Shown: in pieces, positions 1-8,083 of the stretch
Numbering within the stretch: the first letter of the stretch is position 1
Layout of the letters: every line of letters begins with the position of its first letter
From: Kitasatospora acidiphila
Lineage (GTDB): Bacteria; Actinomycetota; Actinomycetes; Streptomycetales; Streptomycetaceae
Assembly (NCBI RefSeq): GCF_006636205.1
Contig: NZ_VIGB01000003.1
Span: forward strand, 4,392,501 to 4,456,500
Length of the DNA: 64,000 nucleotides
Direction: 5' to 3'
Program-made: the position numbers and the translations under genes
Notes under the pieces: generated by a model
What the model saw: the letters and a program-made list of their open reading frames with translations, nothing else
Database searches by the model: none
What the model was told of the DNA's origin: nothing

Positions 1-141
1 GTCCGCGCATCCCGGCGCACCGCCGACCAGTTCGCGGGCGGCAGCCGGGTGGGGCGGAGCGTCTTCAAGGGCGCATTGCGGACGATCGACGCGATGCCGG
101 CGGTGCGGGACCGGGTGTTCGCTCGGGTCGGTGAGAACTGA
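1..141 (+). CDS. C-terminal fragment of an unidentified protein
   Basis: An open frame enters from the left edge in frame 1 and stops at 139-141 after 46 codons. The visible end is arginine-rich and finishes with a motif around PAVRDRVFARVGEN. Base composition fits coding sequence of this genome. Too little is present to name a family; C-termini of this kind occur in FAD-dependent oxidoreductases, but that is only an impression. The next gene lies on the opposite strand, so this gene and the VapC-like toxin converge with only about 30 bases between their stops. Confidence 0.55.
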   Translation, partial: VRASRRTADQFAGGSRVGRSVFKGALRTIDAMPAVRDRVFARVGEN

Positions 142-172
142 TGGGACAGGATGGTCGACTGACGACACGTCA

Positions 173-592
173 CTATCCCGGGATATCACGGACACTGCGC
201 TGACTGACGTCGGGGAGAACACCCGCCGCGGTGACGAAGTCATTGTCATCGTGCAGCACGATCAACCCGTGATGGGCCGCCGTGGCACAGATCAGCAAGT
301 CGACGGTGGACAGCGCACGGACGGCACCCCCGGCCTGGGCCAGCCGGAACTGCGCCGACTCGATCCAACCCCAGACGTTCTTCGGCAGCGGCACGTCCGG
401 GTAGAGGGCGGCGAACATCTCGCCCATCTGCTCGTAGTGGACCCGATTGCGAGCGGAGCGACGGAATTCGGTGCGCTGAGGAGCACATGACCCGATGACC
501 CGGAGGTCAATATCCTCGCCCCACGCGACATTCAGGTGCTGCTCGCGCGAAAGCCGCCAGATGGCAGTAGAGTCCGCGAGATAGCGGATCAC
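173..592 (-). CDS. PIN-domain toxin (VapC family ribonuclease)
   Basis: A 139-aa protein with the layout of a PIN-domain RNase, the toxin half of a type II toxin-antitoxin pair. Visible acidic positions are Asp near the N-terminus (LADSTAIWRL), Asp in STVDLLICATAA and the Asp cluster in VLHDDNDF, which match the spacing of the metal-binding carboxylates of PIN nucleases. VapC proteins typically cleave tRNA or rRNA; the target here cannot be read from sequence. The start overlaps the stop of the upstream antitoxin gene by four bases (ATGA), so the two are translationally coupled. Length is normal for the family. Family call is firm, specific target unknown. Confidence 0.85.
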   Translation of the reverse strand: MIRYLADSTAIWRLSREQHLNVAWGEDIDLRVIGSCAPQRTEFRRSARNRVHYEQMGEMFAALYPDVPLPKNVWGWIESAQFRLAQAGGAVRALSTVDLLICATAAHHGLIVLHDDNDFVTAAGVLPDVSQRSVRDIPG

Positions 593-810
593 TCCTCGAC
601 CCGCTTCTCGGCCTCACGGAGCTGCTGCCATCCCTCGTAGTCCCACTGCTGCGCGACCTGGAAGTGCCGAGCCCGCTGGGCTGCCCGTTCGTGGCGCTCG
701 GCATACTCGCGCAGAGCTGCGTTGACCACTTCCTTCTTGGTGGCACCACCGGAGAAGCGCAGAGCCTTCGCCAGCGCGTCGTCGTCCAAGTCTATGGTCG
801 TCACCGTCAT
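589..810 (-). CDS. VapB-type ribbon-helix-helix antitoxin
   Basis: A 73-aa protein beginning MTVTTIDLDDDALAKAL, followed by a helix KKEVVNAALREY, which is the N-terminal ribbon-helix-helix DNA-binding pattern of VapB antitoxins. The charged, glutamine- and tryptophan-containing C-terminus would wrap the PIN toxin. It lies directly upstream of the toxin gene with a 4-bp overlap. A good ribosome site, GGAGG, sits at 816-820 on the reverse strand, five bases before the ATG. By family precedent the antitoxin and the toxin-antitoxin complex repress their own promoter, for which a candidate operator is present just upstream. Confidence 0.85.
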   Translation of the reverse strand: MTVTTIDLDDDALAKALRFSGGATKKEVVNAALREYAERHERAAQRARHFQVAQQWDYEGWQQLREAEKRVEE

Positions 811-820
811 ACCGACCTCC

Positions 821-854
821 GCTATATAAGACCAATATCCGTGTTAAATATAGC
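821..854 (-). promoter_or_regulatory. Inverted-repeat operator of the VapBC pair
   Basis: A perfect 7-bp inverted repeat, GCTATAT at 821-827 and ATATAGC at 848-854, flanks an AT-rich 20-bp core immediately upstream of the antitoxin ribosome site. AT richness is unusual in this genome, and the position fits an autoregulatory operator overlapping the promoter. Binding is inferred from toxin-antitoxin precedent. Confidence 0.55.
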
Positions 855-948
855 AGCGCCGGTCCCGCTACGGCGTTTGGAAGCATCCACCAGAAGTGGT
901 CGAAACGCCATGGGCATCAGTAGCCCGCAAGGCGACGCCGTGCGGCGG

Positions 949-1839
949 TCAGAGGGCGGTGAGCATCCCCAGCACCTTCCGCACGGCGGCGTCCGAACCG
1001 CCCGAGCGGTGGACGGCCGCGACCCTGGTCTCCAGGTACGGCGAGTCGCCGCGCAGCGGGCGGTAGGTCACCCCGGGGATCCCCAGGGAGCACGCTTGTT
1101 CGGGGACCAGTGCCAGGCAGAGGCCGGCGGCGACGTAGCTGAGCAACCCCGGCAGGTCGTCCGCCAGGCCCAGTGGGCGGGGGGCGAAGCCGGCCTGTGC
1201 GCAGGCGAGCGCGACCTGCTGGGCGAGCCCGGGGAGCGCGCTGGGCTTGGGGAGCGCGAACTCCTGCTCGGCGAGTGCCCACAGGTCGAGAGCGGGCTCC
1301 GCGGCGAGCGGGTGGTGTTCGGGGAGCACCGCCACCAGCCGTTCCACACCGATCTGTTGGACGTCCAGACGTGCCGCACCGCTCACCGGCAGCCGGACCA
1401 GCGCGAGGTCGAGCGACCCGTCGTGCAGCAGCTCGACCAGCTCGATGGACGCGTGCTGGCTCAAGTGAACTCGCAGGCCTGGCAGTTCCGCGTGCGCGCG
1501 GCGCAGCAGGCGCGGCAGCAGGTCGTAACCGAGGCTGCTGACGAACCCGAGCCGCAGCTCGCCCTCCTGCCCGTCGGCGACCCGCCGCGCCCGGTCCACG
1601 GCGGCGGCCTGTGCGTCGAGCAGCCGCCGGGCGTCCTCGGCGAACGCACGGCCGGCCGGGGTGAGCCGGGTGCCACGCGAACTCCGGTCCAGCAGGGCGA
1701 CGTTGAGGACGCGCTCAAGCCGTTGGATCGCCTGACTGAGCGGTGGCTGGCTCATGTCGAGGCGCTCGGCGGCGCGGCCGAAGTGCTGCTCCTCGGCCAG
1801 CACCACGAACTGCTGGAGCATGCGCTGGGTCAGTTCCAT
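949..1839 (-). CDS. LysR-family transcriptional regulator
   Basis: A 296-aa LysR-type regulator. The N-terminal winged HTH is visible as FVVLAEEQHFGRAAERL then MSQPPLSQAIQRLE; the rest is a periplasmic-binding-like effector domain with the usual LRLGFVSSLGYDLLP opening. I chose ATG at 1839 (MELTQRM) because LysR proteins typically begin just before the first helix; an in-frame ATG at 1851 adds four residues, and the frame stays open further upstream without a convincing ribosome site. It is divergent from the CoA-transferase operon starting at 1961, so it probably controls that operon in response to a pathway intermediate. Confidence 0.88.
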   Translation of the reverse strand: MELTQRMLQQFVVLAEEQHFGRAAERLDMSQPPLSQAIQRLERVLNVALLDRSSRGTRLTPAGRAFAEDARRLLDAQAAAVDRARRVADGQEGELRLGFVSSLGYDLLPRLLRRAHAELPGLRVHLSQHASIELVELLHDGSLDLALVRLPVSGAARLDVQQIGVERLVAVLPEHHPLAAEPALDLWALAEQEFALPKPSALPGLAQQVALACAQAGFAPRPLGLADDLPGLLSYVAAGLCLALVPEQACSLGIPGVTYRPLRGDSPYLETRVAAVHRSGGSDAAVRKVLGMLTAL

Positions 1840-1854
1840 ATGTCGAATCATATG
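1837..1854. promoter_or_regulatory. CATATG-spaced repeat at the LysR start
   Basis: Two copies of the palindrome CATATG are separated by six bases (TCGAAT), making an 18-bp nearly symmetric AT-rich element at the 5' end of the LysR gene, in the divergent interval before the CoA-transferase operon. LysR regulators bind dyads with a T-N11-A core near their own start, so this may be the autoregulatory site. Inference only. Confidence 0.35.
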
Positions 1855-1960
1855 AAGTACGACAGGAAGAAGTATTGGACGATATGGATCGCTGGGACTT
1901 TGACTGATTGTCAACGGCCCGGCGCGCAAAGCCGGTCCCGCTGGAGATCGGAGACGTGCC

Positions 1961-3160
1961 ATGTCGACAGGACGGGCAGAACAGGAAGAGCTGGAAGAGA
2001 GCGCTGCCACCGGGCCCTTGAACGGCGTGCGGGTGGTCGAGCTGGCCAGCGTGATCATGGCCCCCTACGCGGCCCGCCAGCTCGGTGACCTCGGTGCGGA
2101 CGTGATCAAGGTAGAGCCGCCGGACGGCGACATGACCCGCCACTACCCGCCGACCCGCACCCCCGGGATGGGCGTGCTGGCGCTCAACCTCAACCGCAAC
2201 AAGCGCAGCGTCGCCATCGACCTCAAGGCCCCGGGCGGCCGCGACGCACTCCTCGCCCTGATCGCGACCGCGGACGTGTTCATCACCAACCTCCGCCCGC
2301 AGGCCCTGCAACGGCTCGGCCTGGACTACGAGGACGTGGCGGCCGGCCACCCCGGCCTGGTCTACCTCAACGCCCAGGGCTTCCGCAGCGACTCCGCACT
2401 CGGCAGCCGCCCGGCCTACGACGACATCGTGCAGGCAGCCTCCGGCCTGGTGTGGCTGAACGAACAGGTCAGCGGCATCCCGTACTTCGTCCCCACCGTG
2501 CTCGCCGACAAGATCTGCGGCCTGGTGATCACGCAGTCGGTGCTGGCCGCGCTGCACCACCGCGACCGCACCGGCCAGGGGCAGCACGTCGAGGTGCCGA
2601 TGGCCGACACCATGCTGGCGTTCAACCTGGTCGAGCACCTGGCTGCGGCGACCCTGGACCCGCCGGAAGGCCCGATCGGCTACTCGCGGGCGCTCAGCGC
2701 CCAGCGCCGGGCGGCCCGCACGGCGGACGGCTGGATGTGCATCCTGCCCTACAACGACCGCAACTGGCGCGACTTCTTCGCCTTCGTCGGCCGCCCGGAA
2801 CTGGCCGACGACCCGCGCTTCGGCACGCTCCCCGACCGCGCCCGCAATGCCGACGAACTCTACCGGCTGGCAGCTGAGTTCACCCCGCAGCACAGCACCG
2901 CCGAGTGGCAGGCGTTCTGCGACTCGGCCGGCATCCCGGCCGCCCAGGTGCTGAGCCTTGCGGAGGCCGCGAGTAGCGCCTACGCCACCGAAGGCGGCCT
3001 GCTGCGGACGGCCCAGCACCCCACCGAGGGCGCCTACCACCTGATCGGCGAGCCGGTGCGCTTCCAGGCCACCCCGGCCGGCCTGCACCGGCACTGCCCG
3101 CGGATCGGCGAACACACCGACGAGGTCTTCGCCGAGATCGGCCACCGCCCGTCCGCTTGA
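1961..3160 (+). CDS. CaiB/BaiF-family (class III) CoA-transferase
   Basis: A 399-aa class III CoA-transferase, the family of formyl-CoA, carnitine and succinyl-CoA:acyl CoA-transferases that move CoA between carboxylic acids through an aspartyl-CoA intermediate. The N-terminus LNGVRVVELASVIMAPYAAR is the family signature, and the nucleophilic Asp is expected in AYDDIVQAASG. Length is typical. The ATG at 1961 follows a GGAG about eight bases away. It is first in a tight operon with a crotonase and two acyl-CoA dehydrogenases, which suggests it activates an organic acid as its CoA ester before dehydrogenation. The substrate is not readable from sequence. Confidence 0.88.
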   Translation: MSTGRAEQEELEESAATGPLNGVRVVELASVIMAPYAARQLGDLGADVIKVEPPDGDMTRHYPPTRTPGMGVLALNLNRNKRSVAIDLKAPGGRDALLALIATADVFITNLRPQALQRLGLDYEDVAAGHPGLVYLNAQGFRSDSALGSRPAYDDIVQAASGLVWLNEQVSGIPYFVPTVLADKICGLVITQSVLAALHHRDRTGQGQHVEVPMADTMLAFNLVEHLAAATLDPPEGPIGYSRALSAQRRAARTADGWMCILPYNDRNWRDFFAFVGRPELADDPRFGTLPDRARNADELYRLAAEFTPQHSTAEWQAFCDSAGIPAAQVLSLAEAASSAYATEGGLLRTAQHPTEGAYHLIGEPVRFQATPAGLHRHCPRIGEHTDEVFAEIGHRPSA

Positions 3161-3190
3161 GCCCGCGCCCCACCGTGAATCGAGGACCGC

Positions 3191-3982
3191 ATGAGCGAGC
3201 AGGAACCACTGCGCGTCGAACACCGGGCCAACGGTGTCGCCGTGCTCACCTTCGACAACCCCGACAAGCGCAACCCGATGACCAGGCGGCTCACCGAGCA
3301 GTGGCAGTACACCATGCGCTCGCTGCGCGAGGACGGCGAGCTGCGCGCCGTCGTGGTCACCGGCACCGGCCCCGCGTTCTGCTCGGGCGCCGACCTCGGC
3401 GAACTCGCCGACGGACACGGCCGGGGCCTGGCCGCCGCCCGAGCCGACCTCTCGGCCTTCTACCGGACCTGGCTGGCCGTGCGCGACCTGCCGGTCCCCA
3501 CCCTCGCGGCCGTCAACGGCCATGCGGTGGGCGCCGGGCTGGCCCTGGTCCTGGCCTGCGACCTGCGTTACGCCGCCGAGCAGGCGAAGCTCGGCGCGCC
3601 GTTCGTCCAGCTCGGGCTGCACCCGGGGATGGCCACCACCGCACTGCTCGCCGAGGCCGTCGGCCTGCCGCGGGCCCGCGAACTGCTGCTGACCGGGCGG
3701 CTGTTGAGCGGAACCGAGGCCGCCGCCATGGGCCTGGTGCAGCAGGCGCTGCCCGCCGAGCAGGTGCTGCGGACCGCGCTGGACGTGGCCGACGAGATCG
3801 CCGCCGCGGCACCCCTGGCGGTCAGGCTCACCAAGAGCGGCCTGGCGCACGGCCGGCTCACCGTGGAGCAGGCGCTGACCTGGGAGGCGCTCGCCCAACC
3901 CGTGACCATCACCTCGGACGACTTCCGCGAAGGCGTCCAGGCCCGCCAGGAGCACCGCAACCCGCACTTCACCGGCGCCTGA
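3191..3982 (+). CDS. Enoyl-CoA hydratase/isomerase (crotonase) family protein
   Basis: A 263-aa crotonase-fold protein. The oxyanion-hole segments are present: FCSGADLGELADG and the NGHAVGAGLALVLACDL region. Compared with classical enoyl-CoA hydratase, the first catalytic glutamate (in the QPE motif after the ACDL block) is missing: the sequence reads GAPFVQLGLHPG. The second, in RARELLLTG, is kept. One-glutamate crotonases are often isomerases, hydrolases or other enzymes rather than hydratases, so the exact reaction is open. It lies 30 bases after the CoA-transferase and 18 bases before the first dehydrogenase, so it is co-transcribed with them and acts on the same CoA esters. Confidence 0.85.
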   Translation: MSEQEPLRVEHRANGVAVLTFDNPDKRNPMTRRLTEQWQYTMRSLREDGELRAVVVTGTGPAFCSGADLGELADGHGRGLAAARADLSAFYRTWLAVRDLPVPTLAAVNGHAVGAGLALVLACDLRYAAEQAKLGAPFVQLGLHPGMATTALLAEAVGLPRARELLLTGRLLSGTEAAAMGLVQQALPAEQVLRTALDVADEIAAAAPLAVRLTKSGLAHGRLTVEQALTWEALAQPVTITSDDFREGVQARQEHRNPHFTGA

Positions 3983-4000
3983 CCCATGAGGAGCACCCAC

Positions 4001-5149
4001 ATGATCTCCCGAGCAGTCCAACTTCCTTCTGAAATACGGATGCTGCGTCAACAAGTGCGCGACTTCCTGAACGCCGAGCGGGCCGCCGGCACCATCCTGG
4101 GCCGCCCCGACTCATGGCTGACCGGCTGGGACCCCGGCTTCACCCGGCGCCTGGCCGAGCGCGGCTGGGTCGGCATGGCGCTGCCGCGCGAGTACGGTGG
4201 CAGCGGGCGCGGCAACCTCGAACGCTACGTCGTCATCGAGGAGTTGCTGGCGGCGGGTGCCCCGGTCTCGGCCCACTGGGTCGCCGACCGGCAGGCCGGG
4301 CCGTCCATCCTGCGGCACGGCACCGAGGAGCAGCGCCGCCGCTTCCTGCCCAGGATCGCCGCCGGGCAGTGCTTCTTCTCCATCGGCATGAGCGAACAGC
4401 ACAGCGGCTCGGACCTGGCCTCGGTGCGGACGCGGGCGGAACGGACCGGCAACGGCTGGCGGTTGACCGGCACCAAGATGTGGACCGGCGGCGCGCACGT
4501 CAACGACTACGCGATCGTGCTCGCCCGCACGGACGAATCGGCGGACCGGCACGCCGGGTTGAGCCAGTTCATCGTCGACCTGCGCGATCCGCGGATCCGG
4601 GTCGAGCCGATCCGGCTGCTCAGCGGTGAGCACACCTTCAACTACGTGCACCTGGAGGCCGTCGAGCTCGCCGACGACGCGCTGCTCGGCCACGCCGGTG
4701 ACGGCTGGCAGCAGGTCACCGGGGAGCTGGCCCTGGAGCGCAGCGGGCCGGAGCGGTTCCTGTCCACGCTGCCCCTGCTGATCGCGCTGGTCGCAGAGTT
4801 GCGGCGCGGTGCCTGCAGCCCGGAGCAGCACGCCCGGGTCGGCCGGCTCACCGCGCGCCTGGCCTCGATCCGGCAGCTGTCGCTGTCCGTGGCCGCCGCC
4901 CTGGAGGCCGGCCGCCCGGCCGATGTGCAGGCCGCGCTGGTCAAGGACCTCGGCACCCGCTTCGAGGGCGAACTCATCAACGAGGCACGGGAGATCCTGC
5001 CGGTCGCCGCCCGGTTCGACGCCACCCGCGGCAGCTACCCCGAACTGCTCGCCACCGCGATCCTGCACTCACCGGGATACACCCTGCGCGGCGGCACCAA
5101 CGAGATCCTGCGCGGCATCATCACCCGAGGCCTGGAGGCGTCCCGATGA
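4001..5149 (+). CDS. Acyl-CoA dehydrogenase, larger subunit type
   Basis: A 382-aa FAD-dependent acyl-CoA dehydrogenase. The middle domain motifs FSIGMSEQHSGSDLAS and GTKMWTGGAHVNDYAI and the C-terminal RGGTNEILRGII are diagnostic. The residue before GT in the last motif, which is the catalytic Glu in medium-chain enzymes, is Gly here, so the base must lie elsewhere, as in many actinobacterial FadE proteins of heteromeric complexes. I placed the start at the ATG at 4001 because AGGAG at 3988-3993 has correct spacing; an ATG at 3986 overlaps that site. The stop overlaps the next dehydrogenase gene (ATGA), suggesting a paired complex. Confidence 0.88.
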   Translation: MISRAVQLPSEIRMLRQQVRDFLNAERAAGTILGRPDSWLTGWDPGFTRRLAERGWVGMALPREYGGSGRGNLERYVVIEELLAAGAPVSAHWVADRQAGPSILRHGTEEQRRRFLPRIAAGQCFFSIGMSEQHSGSDLASVRTRAERTGNGWRLTGTKMWTGGAHVNDYAIVLARTDESADRHAGLSQFIVDLRDPRIRVEPIRLLSGEHTFNYVHLEAVELADDALLGHAGDGWQQVTGELALERSGPERFLSTLPLLIALVAELRRGACSPEQHARVGRLTARLASIRQLSLSVAAALEAGRPADVQAALVKDLGTRFEGELINEAREILPVAARFDATRGSYPELLATAILHSPGYTLRGGTNEILRGIITRGLEASR

Positions 5150-6189
5150 GCACCCAATCCGTCTTCGAACGGGCTGCCACCGTGCTGGCCGGACCGAGCG
5201 CGCCCGACACCCCCCGGGCGGTGTGGGACGCGCTGCGCACGGCCGGTGCCCTGCCGCCGCTCGACGCGGACCCGGCCGACCTGGTCGCGCTGGTCGGCGA
5301 GGCCGGCTACCACGGCACCCCGGCCCCGCTCGCCGAGACACTGCTGGTCGCCCGCCCACTGCTGGCCGCGGCCGGGCTCGCCGCACCCCACGGGCCGCTC
5401 GCGGTCGCCGCCGGCCCACTCGACGTGGTCTTCGCCCACCCCGACACGGGCAACCGGGTCGGCCCGCCGGGTGCGGGCGGCACCGACGACGCCGTGCGGG
5501 TCAGCGGCGTGCTGAGCCGGGTGCCATGGGCCCGGGCAGCCGACGCCGTGGTGGTGCTGACCGAGGGGCCGTCCTGCGGGCCGGTCCTGCTGCTCCTCGA
5601 AGCAGGCGAGTTCCTGCGGGTCGAGGGCACCAACCTGGCGGGTGAGCCCAGGGACGACCTGGTGCTGATCGACGCGGCCGTCCCCGCCGAACGGGTTCGC
5701 CGGATCCCGGCCGCCCTGGCCCGTGAGGCGCAGTGGCGCTCCGGCCTGGCCCGTGCCGCCCTGATCGCCGGCGCGGCCCGCCGCTGCGTCGACCTCACCG
5801 TCGCCCGCACCGGCTCCCGCGTGCAGTTCGGCCGCCCGCTGAGCCACTTCCAGGCGGTCAAGCAGGAGGAGGCCAGGCTGATCGAGGAGGCGGCGCTGGT
5901 CGACGCGGCCGTCGGCGCTGCCGCAGCCGCCCTGCCCACTCCCGACACCTGCGAGCTCCCCGCTTGGATCGCCGCCGCCCAGGCCTCGGCCTCGGTCGCC
6001 GAGATCACCCGCATCGCCCACCAGCTCCACGGCGCCATCGGCTTCACCGAACTCAGCCGACTCCACCTGGCCACCACCCGGCTGTGGTCGTGGCGCGACG
6101 AGGACGGCACCGAGCAGGCCTGGTGCCGGAGGATCGGCCGGCAAGTAGTGGAGGGCGACCCGCTGTGGCCCCAGGTGACCGGCGGCTGA
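5146..6189 (+). CDS. Acyl-CoA dehydrogenase, smaller partner subunit
   Basis: A 347-aa acyl-CoA dehydrogenase homologue, shorter and more divergent than its upstream neighbour. It keeps the C-terminal helical-domain signature (RVQFGRPLSHFQAVK and HQLHGAIGFTELSRLH) but lacks the GTNEI flavin motif present in the upstream protein. Such large/small pairs are known to form alpha2-beta2 dehydrogenases in actinobacterial sterol side-chain breakdown (ChsE-type) and related pathways. The 4-bp ATGA overlap implies equimolar synthesis. It is the last gene of the operon; the substrate acid is unknown. Confidence 0.85.
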   Translation: MSTQSVFERAATVLAGPSAPDTPRAVWDALRTAGALPPLDADPADLVALVGEAGYHGTPAPLAETLLVARPLLAAAGLAAPHGPLAVAAGPLDVVFAHPDTGNRVGPPGAGGTDDAVRVSGVLSRVPWARAADAVVVLTEGPSCGPVLLLLEAGEFLRVEGTNLAGEPRDDLVLIDAAVPAERVRRIPAALAREAQWRSGLARAALIAGAARRCVDLTVARTGSRVQFGRPLSHFQAVKQEEARLIEEAALVDAAVGAAAAALPTPDTCELPAWIAAAQASASVAEITRIAHQLHGAIGFTELSRLHLATTRLWSWRDEDGTEQAWCRRIGRQVVEGDPLWPQVTGG

Positions 6190-6251
6190 GTCGACCGGGC
6201 GGCGGGGCCGGGGCGGTGCTCCCGGCCCCGCCGCCCGGTGGAGCGGACTGG

Positions 6252-6352
6252 CTACGGGCAGATCGGCTCAATGGTCGGGAAGTAGCTGCGGTACCGGGCG
6301 GCATCACGCGTGAGCAGCCGATGGCCCCGGACCGCCGCTGGGCGCCGATGTA
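6252..6352 (-). pseudogene. Decayed C-terminal fragment of a PIN-domain toxin gene
   Basis: Read on the reverse strand from 6352, this 101-bp stretch encodes the last 33 residues of a PIN toxin and matches the end of the intact toxin at 11449-11895 at 28 of 33 positions (ending YFPTIExICP then stop). One base is missing after the fourth codon (the intact gene has CAT where this copy has CA), so the frame is broken. The rest of the gene and its antitoxin are gone; the fragment abuts the stop codon of the next gene. It is therefore a relic of a related toxin-antitoxin locus. Confidence 0.75.
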
Positions 6353-6565
6353 CTAGCTCCCCTCAGCTGTCTCGGCCGGGGTCGACAGGTTCCGCACCTG
6401 CTCGTCGTAGTCGGCCAGCACACTCGCCAGCTGCTCGAGCGACTCCGGCGGAATGTCGGCGGGCGCGGACTCCACCACGTAGCGCGCGGCCGCGGTGAGT
6501 GCGGCCAGCTCGTAGGCGTGGAACGTGCCGCGCAGCACCATCGGCCGCACCCTCTCCAACTGCAT
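6353..6565 (-). CDS. Small hypothetical protein (70 aa)
   Basis: A 70-aa protein starting MQLERVRPMVLRGTFHAY, mostly helical and acidic toward the end, with no recognised domain. The start overlaps the stop of the upstream AhpD-like gene by one base (TGATG), so it is translationally coupled to it. Codon use is like the neighbours. The coupling suggests it works with, or is regulated together with, the carboxymuconolactone-decarboxylase-family protein. No function can be assigned. Confidence 0.65.
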   Translation of the reverse strand: MQLERVRPMVLRGTFHAYELAALTAAARYVVESAPADIPPESLEQLASVLADYDEQVRNLSTPAETAEGS

Positions 6566-6963
6566 CACGCGGCCTTGGCGCGGACGTAGTCGGTGACCTG
6601 CTTCAGCTCGGCCTCGAACTGGTCGTAGTCCTCCTGCATGCCGTTGATGTACGCGCTCCAGCCGAGGCTGGCCTTGGCGTAGTGGACGGCCTCCTGGATC
6701 TCCTCGTCGGTGGCGCCGAAGAGCTTGGCGGCCTCGGTGTGGAACAGGGAGCAGTAGCGGCACTTGGTCTCGGCGTGCAGCCCGACCCCGATCAGTTCCT
6801 TGTACTTGTTCGGGATCAGCGTCTCGCCGAGTTCGATCCGCTTGAAGATCTCCCACTCCGGCCCGAGCAGCTCGGTGGGGATCTTGGTGAAGAAGTGCGG
6901 GACGAGGCCCAGCGTCTCCTTGATGTCGGCCTCGATCTCGGCACGGTTGACCGTGGTGGCCAT
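6565..6963 (-). CDS. Carboxymuconolactone decarboxylase / AhpD-like protein
   Basis: A 132-aa protein of the CMD/AhpD fold. The redox-type motif CRYCSLFHTEAAKLFG (Cys-x2-Cys followed by a His three residues later) and the helix KYKELIGVGLHAET are the hallmarks of AhpD-like peroxidase-associated proteins. In AhpD the cysteines reduce an oxidised partner; here the partner is not encoded nearby. The ATG at 6963 was chosen because it starts directly before the conserved domain; the frame extends upstream to 7089 with an arginine- and proline-rich segment that looks non-coding. It is followed at once by a coupled 70-aa gene. Confidence 0.8.
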   Translation of the reverse strand: MATTVNRAEIEADIKETLGLVPHFFTKIPTELLGPEWEIFKRIELGETLIPNKYKELIGVGLHAETKCRYCSLFHTEAAKLFGATDEEIQEAVHYAKASLGWSAYINGMQEDYDQFEAELKQVTDYVRAKAA

Positions 6964-7101
6964 AACGGCCTCCTCTTGGGTCCCGGATGCCCGGCTCGGC
7001 CCAGTCCGCGTGGCCCGAAGACTTCCCGAAGGCCGAGCCCTGCCTTCGCCGCACCGCCCTGGTCGGGCTCCGTGCGCGAGGACCGGCATCGGGCCCTGCC
7101 C

Positions 7102-7971
7102 TCACCGTAACCAGCCGGGATCCGCCCCGGCCAGCACCGGAGGCCGGGCTACCTGCGGCAATCCAGTCGCACCCGGGCCCGGGGCGAGGAGTCGGCGCAG
7201 CGCAGTCGGCGTGTGTCCCACGTGCTCGCGGATGGTGCGGGTCAGGTGCGCCTGGTCGGCGAAGCCGAGCTGTGCGGCCAGGTCGGCGAGGCTGGGTGCG
7301 CCCTCGGCGATGCGGTCCATGGCCCGGGTGACGCGCACGCGGTTGCGGTAGCGGGTCAGGGAGACACCCGTCTCCCGGGAGAACACCCGGCTGAGCCGGT
7401 AGGGCGACACCTCCAGCAGCGCGGCCAGGCCGGAGAGCCCCGCCGCCTCCGCCGCCTCCTCGGTGATCGCCTCACGCGCCGCGGCGGCCAGCGCCCGGTC
7501 GGCCGGCCGCGAATGCGGACGCGGACGCGGCTGGGATTGGACGGACGGCTCACCGGCCGCTGCCGCGACCAGGCGAACCAGCTCCTCGGTCAGCGCGTAG
7601 TCGACGTCGCCGGTGCCCGCGGCGACGACGAGACGGCGGTGGGCGAGATCGACGCGCGCGTCCACGTAGACGGTCGCCGCAGTGGGAGGGTGTCCCAGGA
7701 GGGCGGGCGTGAAGCTGACCGACGTGCAGAGGTCGCCGCCGGCCGGGTGCGCGAAGCGCTCCTCCTCACCGGGTGCGCCCAGGTAGGCCATGGTCGGGTC
7801 CAGATCGGCCTCGCCGCCGTCGACCCAGCGCCGGAACCTGCCGCGTCGCACCAGCACCAGGCGGTGGTCATCACGGGTCTCCAGCCCCGACCATCGGACG
7901 TGATCGGAACGGCACCCCACCACGGCCACGGTGAACTCGGGCCGGGCGGCGAGGATCGAAGCCGAGAGCAT
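7102..7971 (-). CDS. AraC-family transcriptional regulator
   Basis: A 289-aa regulator with a cupin-like N-terminal sensor and a C-terminal double HTH of the AraC/XylS type. The conserved segments are ALLEVSPYRLSRVFSRETG, then RVTRAMDRIAEG and LADLAAQLGFADQAHLTRTI. The second HTH ends in the usual GHTPTALRR. I prefer the ATG at 7971; a TTG at 8013 would add 14 residues but neither has a clear ribosome site. It is transcribed away from the VOC and SRPBCC genes at 8084, about 110 bases apart, so it may regulate them. Confidence 0.85.
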   Translation of the reverse strand: MLSASILAARPEFTVAVVGCRSDHVRWSGLETRDDHRLVLVRRGRFRRWVDGGEADLDPTMAYLGAPGEEERFAHPAGGDLCTSVSFTPALLGHPPTAATVYVDARVDLAHRRLVVAAGTGDVDYALTEELVRLVAAAAGEPSVQSQPRPRPHSRPADRALAAAAREAITEEAAEAAGLSGLAALLEVSPYRLSRVFSRETGVSLTRYRNRVRVTRAMDRIAEGAPSLADLAAQLGFADQAHLTRTIREHVGHTPTALRRLLAPGPGATGLPQVARPPVLAGADPGWLR

Positions 7972-8083
7972 GCCGCGAACGGTAGCCGCCGGGTACGACA
8001 GAACGGCCCGCAAGGATCTTCAAGACCTCCATGGCCATCACCCCGGATCCTTGGGGAACTTGATGACACGAAGGGAACCATCC

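Noticed and set aside
664..2088. Long + strand frame of 474 aa
   Set aside because: It lies opposite the LysR gene and antitoxin and is a shadow frame: Arg/Gly/Gln-rich, with no domain.
1715..4054. Long - strand frame of 779 aa
   Set aside because: It is the complement of the CoA-transferase and crotonase genes; no family is seen and the composition is typical of antisense frames.
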